Origin: Asterella californica
Lineage: Eukaryota > Streptophyta > Marchantiopsida > Marchantiales > Aytoniaceae
Assembly (NCBI GenBank): GCA_036924285.1
Contig: JAYKYS010000001.1
Coordinates: 2,279,501-2,343,500 of the forward strand
Length of the DNA: 64,000 nt
Direction: 5' to 3'
The notes below the pieces were generated by a model. That model searched no databases and was not told the DNA's origin. It saw only the letters and a program-made list of their open reading frames with translations. The position numbers and the translations under genes are program-made. The first letter of the stretch is position 1. The number at the start of each line of letters is the position of its first letter. Below are positions 57,674 to 64,000 of this stretch, piece after piece.

Positions 57674-59335
57674 ATGGACGAGATCTATGGGGCCACGAAG
57701 GGACCTCGACGTTACTTGGGTACAGTTGGTACCATTGAGCTGGATGACTTCATCCAGGAGTTTGACAGTTGGTGCGATCTGCAGCAGATGCGGAACCCAC
57801 AGCTGTTTACACCCTTCATGGCGTGGAAGGGTTTGTTCCAGCACTTGGAGGGACCGCCGATGGACGATTATCATGAGTTCAGGCGAGATTACAGTGTTGA
57901 GATCGAGTTGTGGAGACAACATTGGTCTCCCAACTACGTTTCTATCACTACTGGCGCAATTTCGGGAGGCGTAGCACCTGCGAGTTCGGGTGCCAGTAGC
58001 AGTGGTACAGCCACAAGTGGCGGAGTACCTATTACCGGTGCGTCCACAGGTAGTGGAGCGGGTGGTAGTGTGAGCGGGATACCACCAGGGTTTAACCCTG
58101 TGGTTCAGTTCTTCCAATGTTTGAGGAAGAACTATCAGGGTGTGCGGACCGACAAGTTGAGGAGTCTGCAGGAGTTCCAGCGGAAGACTGGAGAGAGCCT
58201 ACGCGAGGCGTTTACTCGCATGAGGCGGTTGATCAGCGTTACCCAAGGGGTGACGGAAGCACAGGCAGTCCAGTTCTGGTATGGGATACTAGACCGGGAG
58301 CTGCGTAGGAGAGTTAGAGATGCTACTCTTCTTAGAGATACCGCTCCGACGTTGGCAGTTGTCTTTAGTCTGGCTGAGCGGATTGAGCTCAACATGGTGG
58401 AGGAGAGGGTGGTGGTTGCTGGGTTCAGCAAGGAGACACCACATGGAGCGACCACCTCTTCTCGAGGATCACAGGCTACGCAACAGCGTGGTGGTGGTGG
58501 TGGTGGTAAGGATCGTGCAGAGCAGTCACGATCGCAGGGAGGTGTAGGAGGATCTGGTGGGCAGAAGCCTATGCCGTCCTTCTCTAGTCAGCAGCAAGCG
58601 GGTCCTTGCTGGACGTGTGATGGTCCTCATCAGCAGAGGGACTGTCCACAGAAGAGAAGTTATGAGACGTCAGGAACATCAGGGACGTCTCAAGCAGTAC
58701 CCAGGCAATGTGAGCATTGCGGACGACCTGGTCACAGTAGTGACCGTTGTTTTGATCTCCATCCCGAGTTGCGGCAAGGGAAGGCTGATCGTGGACGAGG
58801 CGGAGGAGCTCAGGGAGGCCGTGGTGGTCGAGCTGGAGGTAGAGGTCCAGCACCTGGGAGAGGACCGGTCGGTCCACCGCCTACTACGACGTCAGAAGCA
58901 GGTATGGCTACTCGGATTGAGCAGTTGGAGCAGAGGATAGCTAGTATGGCTATGGCTCAGCGAAGATCAGGTGGAACAGAGGCTTCCACGTCTTATGGAG
59001 GAGAAGGAGGTGACTTCGACTTCATGGCTGGTGTGGCGCAGATTGAGGCATCTGCGTCAGTGACTAGAGGTGTAGTACGTGCCTCTGAGCCACGAGGTGC
59101 GTCAGTGGAGTTGGATCCACAACGCGGGGAGGCTGGTAGACAAGCCAGGCTTCCTCAGTCGTTCACGTTATCGGAGGCATTGAGGACCACATCTATGGTT
59201 CCTAAACGACCTACCGATGGCGCAGTAGAGTTGGAGGCATCGACATCCAGGAGTGGGTGTGATGTGAGTCCACCTTCGACGTCTGTGGATGCGACGTCGA
59301 ACCCGATGTTGGGGGCGGCTACAGCAGTTTTGTGA
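57674..59335 (+). CDS. element 4 gag (capsid, two zinc knuckles, RGG region)
   Basis: Structural protein that packages element RNA. From the first ATG (57674) it has an N-terminal domain (LDDFIQEFDSWCDLQQM), a Ser/Gly/Thr-rich linker, and the gypsy capsid core (FQCLRKNYQGVRTDKLRSL, ESLREAFTRMRRLI, AVQFWYGIL). Two different knuckles follow: CWTCDGPHQQRDC with a shortened spacing, and the canonical CEHCGRPGHSSDRC. An RGG-type run (GRGGGAQGGRGGRAGGRG) and a predicted coiled coil (RIEQLEQRIASMAM) come next. The frame is open upstream to 57593. TGA at 59333-59335 ends it; the same frame continues as protease. Confidence 0.88.
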   Translation: MDEIYGATKGPRRYLGTVGTIELDDFIQEFDSWCDLQQMRNPQLFTPFMAWKGLFQHLEGPPMDDYHEFRRDYSVEIELWRQHWSPNYVSITTGAISGGVAPASSGASSSGTATSGGVPITGASTGSGAGGSVSGIPPGFNPVVQFFQCLRKNYQGVRTDKLRSLQEFQRKTGESLREAFTRMRRLISVTQGVTEAQAVQFWYGILDRELRRRVRDATLLRDTAPTLAVVFSLAERIELNMVEERVVVAGFSKETPHGATTSSRGSQATQQRGGGGGGKDRAEQSRSQGGVGGSGGQKPMPSFSSQQQAGPCWTCDGPHQQRDCPQKRSYETSGTSGTSQAVPRQCEHCGRPGHSSDRCFDLHPELRQGKADRGRGGGAQGGRGGRAGGRGPAPGRGPVGPPPTTTSEAGMATRIEQLEQRIASMAMAQRRSGGTEASTSYGGEGGDFDFMAGVAQIEASASVTRGVVRASEPRGASVELDPQRGEAGRQARLPQSFTLSEALRTTSMVPKRPTDGAVELEASTSRSGCDVSPPSTSVDATSNPMLGAATAVL

Positions 59336-60400
59336 GCCCCACTATTCTCAGCCACGGATATGAGGGCATTGGGAGTCAACTTGGCTCCAGTGTTCCAGTT
59401 GGCGGCCACGCTCAGTGAGAGCGAGGATGTAGTTACCTCTAGTGCTGAAGTAGTTCAGCGAGAGGCGGTAGACGTGTCCATGGAGTCGAGGATCAGGACA
59501 GCTACCAGTGGTACTTGGCAAGCGGCGGCTGCTAGGTTAGATGAGTTACCAGCTAGGCCGGCGATTGACCGTGCTGGTTTGGCACCAGGTGTGGTGTTGT
59601 TGGACAACAGAAGTGGTATCTTCTGTTTGGTGGCACCTTCAGGGAAAGTGTATCGACCTCAGAAGGTCTTGTTAGACTCTGGAGCCCAACCGTTGATGTT
59701 GGGAAAGGCGGCGTGTATTGGTTTGGGTCTGAAGAAGTCCGAGATAGAGAGATGTCCATTCCAGTTGCAGACATCTCTAGGGGGATCAGGAGGTACGGCT
59801 CTACACATGACACGTGAGATGTTGACGGTGAGAGTTCGGCTAGATCATCCCACGGATGGCTCTATGGTGAAGGCCAAGACCATTGTTACAGCCGCAGAGT
59901 CTTATGATGTATTGGTGGGAGGTGCTGTGTTGTACCCTATGGGGTTCGTGATTGACTATTGGGCAGAGACAACATCTTACAGACCAGGTTGGCAGTCCGG
60001 TGAGGGACGAGTGAGCCGCTTACCAGTGCGGTTCAGTGCTAGAGTTGGGACGACGGAGCCTACACCAGGAACGATGGCATCCGTTGCAAGGTTCAGTTCG
60101 ATCATCACTTGGCCGGACGAGTTGTTGGAGGGTAATGTCCATGCGGAGGATACTCCGATCTATGAGGAGGTGGAGGACATGCCTAGCATGTCTACGTTAG
60201 TACCATCTGCCTTGGATGTTCCACTCTGGAGTTCGAGTGGAGAGTTGCAGCAGTATGCTGATCAGTTGGTGCAGCAGGCTTGGAGTGAAGCTTTTGTACC
60301 ACCAGTAGAGGAACAAAGGGTTGTTCCTGCTACTGGCCCTGTGACCTTATCACCGTTGGATACGACTCCCATTGTGTGGCAGTATCCAGAGGAGGTGTAT
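59336..60400 (+). CDS. element 4 protease region
   Basis: Same frame as gag after its TGA; first ATG at 59360. The aspartic protease is marked by KVLLDSGAQPLMLGKAACIG (about 59665-59725, catalytic Asp in DSG) and, later, SYDVLVGGAVLYPMG, the hydrophobic-Gly motif. A spacer of about 130 residues without known domains (WPDELLEGNVHAEDTPIYEE) leads to PEEVYV at about 60388-60405, where the methyltransferase frame takes over. Beyond this the protease frame runs on to 60529 as meaningless sequence. Confidence 0.82.
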
Positions 60401-61596
60401 GTGTGCTGGAGTTGTTTGGAGGGATCAGCACAGGTTTGGCTGCGGTATTGTAGGCAGGTATACAAGTACAACGATACTTGTATGTGGAGAGAGATGAGAT
60501 TGCGAGACGCATCTCATTGCGACATGTGACACGTTTGGTGCAGAGATATCCTGAGTTGTTGCCCATATCAGCTGTTAGAGGATACCAGCAAGCATTACCG
60601 TCGGATATTTCGCTGCTGGGGGCGCAGGATCTCACGTTTGTGGGCACCATTCACTTGGTGATAGCCGGATGGCCATGTCAAGGTCACACGCGTGCAGGGA
60701 GAGGTCAGGGTTTACATGACCCGCGATCTAGGATGTTCTGGGAGATGTTACGGATCCTACGACATCTCCAGATGCATCAGGTGGATTCTCCAGCGTACAT
60801 CTTGGAGAACGTTCCTTTGTTGGGTGATGCTCGTACACAGATGATGACGAGTGTGCACCAAGTGCGGTCTTGGGTTGGACCAGCAGTGTTGTTGGATGCA
60901 GCGAGAGTGGGATCTCGTGCACATCGTCCACGGTTGTGGTGGACGAACTTGTTACCGAGAGAGGTGCTTAAGCGCGCACACGATGGAGTGAGACGACCAA
61001 CGTACCTCACGGTTGATAGCATCTTGGATGCAGGACGACGATCTCAAGTAGTGAGAGTCGTCGATAGGTCACCCATGGCAATGGTGAACCTAGTGGGACG
61101 GCCCATGGTAGCATTACCCACATTGGTAAGCTTTCCAGCGTCACATGCTTACAGAGATGGAGGACCTGGGCTTGTGTGGGATGCTCAATTACGGCAGTTG
61201 GTGGAGCCCAATGCCGATGAGAGAGAGCGAGCGATGGGTTTCACTACGGGTACGACGGCAGTAGCTTCGGTGTCGGAGGCTTCACGTCGTCAAGTATTGG
61301 GTCAAGCAATGGACTTGAATTGTTTGACATGGATTGTTAGCCTTGGATTGGCTGAGCAGCGTCGGATGCGATCGACGGGTGTTACTGCTCGAGCACTCTT
61401 GAGCTCTTTGCCTACCGGGTCGGTGGAGGCAAAGGCTGGGGGCGAGGCAAGTGGAGTTCGTCATCCTTGGACATCATGGGATGTCATAGGAGAGAGTGTG
61501 GAGCTTGCAGCTAGAACTGCAGAAGTTTTACGCACAGTAGCGGTGGAGGTTGTTGGTGGTGAGCAGAAGGAAACTGCTCCAGAGGCTGCAAGATAG
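60397..61596 (+). CDS. element 4 cytosine-5 DNA methyltransferase domain
   Basis: Would transfer a methyl group from S-adenosylmethionine to C5 of cytosine in DNA. Motif I, LELFGGISTGLAAVL (60406-60450), binds the cofactor and is followed by an in-frame TAG (60451-60453), then GIQVQRYLYVERDE with the acidic cofactor ligand. Motif IV is VIAGWPCQGHTRAGRG; the catalytic Cys codon is 60676-60678. Motif VI is ENV (60805-60813). Motif VIII is SRAHRPRLWWTN (60916-60951). Motifs IX-X are ERAMGFTTG and VLGQAMDLN (61222-61320). About 390 residues lie between protease and reverse transcriptase. GIxTGL, GIQVxRY and AHRxR recall DNMT3-type enzymes; no ADD, PWWP, UBA or chromodomain is seen. The intact part from 60478 to 61596 is 372 codons. 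This copy lacks motif I continuity, so it is probably inactive; other copies may not be. Confidence 0.88.
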
Positions 61597-63549
61597 CAGT
61601 CAACGACTTCGTCTTCTACCTCTAGCATGGTGACAGAGGATACTTGGGAGCCAGAGATTGGACCCAAGCTTATAGGAGAGGAGAGACGAAGAGTCCAAAG
61701 ATTCCTGAAGAGCTACAGGAATTGTTTTGCCTTCAGTATGAAGGATTTGGGTACCTTGAAAGGACCTGGTATACGGATCGACTTGGCTAATGACATGCCA
61801 ATCTTTCGACGTCCTTACAGGTACAGTGACATGGAGAGAGCCTTGATCCAGAGTCGGACTCAAGACTTGTTGGAGGCTGGGTTGGTGGAGATGTCGCATG
61901 GAGAGTATGCATCTGCCACAGTTATGCCAGCCAAGAAGGATATGTATGGCAACTACACAGATAGACGGATGTGTGGGGACTATCGTCCTATCAATCGGCA
62001 GACGAAGTCCGATAAGTATGCCATGCGGACACCTGAGGAGATCTTTGATGCAGTGGGGCATGTGAAGGTCTTCAGTACTTTGGATCTTCGAGCAGGGTAT
62101 CATCAGTTGCCAGTGAGAGAAGAAGATAAGTCCAAGACAACATTCTGGGGAATTGACTCTCACGGCAAGGATTGTTTGTATCAGTGGCGGTTCTTACCAT
62201 TTGGGTTGAAGAATGCTCCTGCTGAGTTCTAAAGGGTGATGGACAGAATCTTAGCAGGATTGGATTTTGTCAGATGTTATATTGACGACATCTTAGTCTA
62301 TAGTGCTACAGTGGAGGAGCACAAGAGACACTTACGGGATGTGTTTGAGCGGTTGAGAGCTCATGGGTTGAAGTTACACCCTGGGAAGTGTAAGTTCTTC
62401 CAAGAGTTGGTAGAGTATCTGGGCCACACCATCTATCCAGGTGGATTGGGTGTTCAACAAACGAAGGTTGAGGCTATTGCACGTATTCCGCGCCCCACAG
62501 ATGTGAGTCGAGTTCGGGCATTTGTTGGTTTGGTAAACTTTTATCGTCGGTACGTGAAGGGATTTAGTGCAATTGCGAAGCCGTTGACCAAGCTGATGAA
62601 GGTGGACCAGGAGTGGCAGTGGGGAGATGAGCAGGAGCGAGCTTTTGTAGAGCTCAAGGATAGGTTGACATCTGCTCCCATCTTGAGGAGACCCGTTAGG
62701 GGGCGTCCTTTCCAACTGCACACCGATTGGAGTATGTTGGGACTTGGAGCAGTGCTGACTCAGCATGATGATGAGAAAAAGGAGTTCGTGGTGGCGTATG
62801 CCAGTCGCTCCAATAATTCAGCGGAGGCGAGGTATAGTTCGTATGAGGGAGAGTGTTTGGCGGCAGTGTGGACTGTTGCACACTTTCGATGTTATCTGTT
62901 TGGGAACCCCTTTACTCTCATCACTGATCACCAGCCGCTCAAGTGGTTGATGGAGTCCGACAAGCTTACAGGGAAGCTTGCACGATGGGCTCTGATCTTA
63001 CAGGAGTATGACTTCCAGGTAGTACATAGACCTGGAGTTGCAAACCTAGATGCCGATGGGTTGAGTCGCAACCCGTGCACGAGTCAGCAGGATCAGACTG
63101 GGGCTCGATGGCATGACGAGGTTGATGAGGAGATAGTGCCAGGGTGGCATGCATCTGCCTTTCTTTGTGTGTTGGCCATGAACTCTAGTATGGAGGGCCA
63201 AGTCGTATCTTTCTCTGGTCAGAGAGTAGATGATGAGTCTCCAGATCCTGAGGGTGGAGATGGTGTTCCAGACCAGCGAGATATCCATGATGATGTGACC
63301 GTGATGGAGTATCTACGTACTGGTGTGGTAGTAGGCACAGTAAGTGCCAAGGAGCGAGATCGTGTCCTTCAACGAGCGAAGAGATTTCGACAAGAAGGAC
63401 GACATGTACTTCGAGTGTGGGTTGATGGAAGGGTACGGATAGTGCCACATCCATCCCAGAGGGCACAGTTAGTACGACATGCCCATGAGGAGTTGGGACA
63501 TTTTGGAGTGAAGCGTACACATAGCTTACTCCAAGGACAGTATTGGTGA
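61597..63549 (+). CDS. element 4 reverse transcriptase and RNase H
   Basis: Continues the methyltransferase frame after TAG 61594-61596; first ATG 61627. Reverse transcriptase: MPAKKDMYGNYTDRRMCGDY, STLDLRAGYHQLPVREED, FLPFGLKNAPAEF, then TAA (62230-62232), then the catalytic CYIDDILVYSATVEEH (about 62278). The connection has VGLVNFYRRYVKGFSAI. RNase H has LHTDWSMLGLGAVL, YSSYEGECLAAVW, LITDHQPLKWL and NLDADGLSRN, covering all four acidic positions. The integrase zinc finger begins with HEELGHFGVKRTH before TGA 63547-63549. Confidence 0.9.
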
Positions 63550-64000
63550 CGTGGTATGCACATCGATGTGCAACAGTTTGTCGCACGATGTGTGGTTTGT
63601 GATCGAGTACGAGCATCGTTTAATGCTCCTACTCCACAGTTACACCCCTTACCGATTATGGGGTTGGGTTACCGTTGGAGTTTGGATTTTGCAGGACCCT
63701 TACCGTTGACCGTACGTCACCACCGGTATGTGTTGGTGATGGTGGAGCACTTCTCCAAGTGGATTGAGTTGGTGGCATTACCGGACAAGGCGAGTGAAGG
63801 GACAGCGTATGCGTTCTTAGATCGAGTGCTGAGTCGTTTTGGAGCACCAGCTGAAGTGCTGACAGACCAAGGTACAGAGTTCCTTGGTGAGTTTCAGGCC
63901 TTGTGTGATCAGGCGCTGATTGATCATCGGACTACATCCCGAGATCATCCTGAGGCGGATGGTTTGGCGGAGAGGGTAGTTCAGACGGTGAAGAGAGGAT
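63550..64000 (+). CDS. element 4 integrase (cut by window edge)
   Basis: Same frame after the TGA. CVVCDRVRA completes the zinc finger. The catalytic core shows SLDFAGPLPL, LTDQGTEFLGEF and EADGLAERVV (D, D, E). The frame is open at 64000, so the C-terminal part and any chromodomain are outside. Confidence 0.88.

Larger units (their letters stand above)
57593..64000 (+). mobile_element. element 4: Ty3/gypsy element carrying a DNA methyltransferase
   Basis: Order is gag, protease, cytosine-5 DNA methyltransferase, reverse transcriptase, RNase H, integrase; the integrase and 3' LTR continue past the window edge. Gag and protease share one frame, and methyltransferase to integrase share another. 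The in-frame stops at 59333, 60451, 61594, 62230 and 63547 each lie one C-to-T change from CGA, CAG or CAA. The extra enzyme domain is absent from the usual gypsy architecture. Confidence 0.9.

Noticed and set aside
60397..61596. Methyltransferase as an independent host gene
   Set aside because: It is flanked within a few bases by protease and reverse transcriptase segments and shares the reverse transcriptase frame, with no introns, unlike host plant enzymes.

Overview
This is nuclear DNA from a land plant or close streptophyte relative. Three host genes have plant-type intron/exon structure and belong to plant families: a plastid sigma factor, an NADK3-type NADH kinase and an HDA8-type histone deacetylase. 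AT-rich intergenic DNA, four Ty3/gypsy LTR retrotransposons and several foldback elements surround them. The chromovirus and gene mix would fit a bryophyte or lycophyte, but the species cannot be named from sequence alone.

Layout. 1-2250: 3' end of a plus-strand chromovirus (integrase tail, chromodomain, polypurine tract) and its GC-rich LTR. 2251-6901: AT-rich DNA with tandem and foldback repeats. 6902-10147: six-exon plastid sigma factor gene. 11446-13664: five-exon NADH kinase gene with one GC-AG intron. 13665-20102: intergenic, with a miRNA-like hairpin, a 329-bp MITE with a 10-bp target duplication, and unrecognised ORFs. 20103-27235: complete but decayed minus-strand chromovirus with two LTRs and an initiator-Met primer site. 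27667-31343: minus-strand HDA8-like gene with a 1-bp frameshift and an intron lacking both canonical splice dinucleotides. 31344-45093: mostly unassigned AT-rich DNA with a decayed coiled-coil coding relic and foldbacks. 45535-53230: young plus-strand gypsy element (two 783-bp LTRs, about seven differences, tRNA-Glu primer site) inserted in a minus-strand ORF that reads in frame across the empty site. 55096-57592: repeats, a foldback and a GC-rich leader. 57593-64000: a large gypsy element cut by the window edge.

The most notable object is the last element. Between its protease and reverse transcriptase it carries a cytosine-5 DNA methyltransferase domain with motifs I, IV (PCQ), VI (ENV), VIII and IX/X. 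Its order is gag, protease, DNA methyltransferase, reverse transcriptase, RNase H, integrase. The segments share one frame except for a single shift at the protease/methyltransferase border. Every in-frame stop is one C-to-T change from a sense codon, as expected of decay by deamination of methylated cytosine. An element that encodes the enzyme for the mark that silences and mutates it could methylate itself or interfere with host methylation; this is inference.

The three host genes are independent: one directs plastid transcription, one makes NADPH from NADH, and one deacetylates proteins. No operon-like relation is implied.
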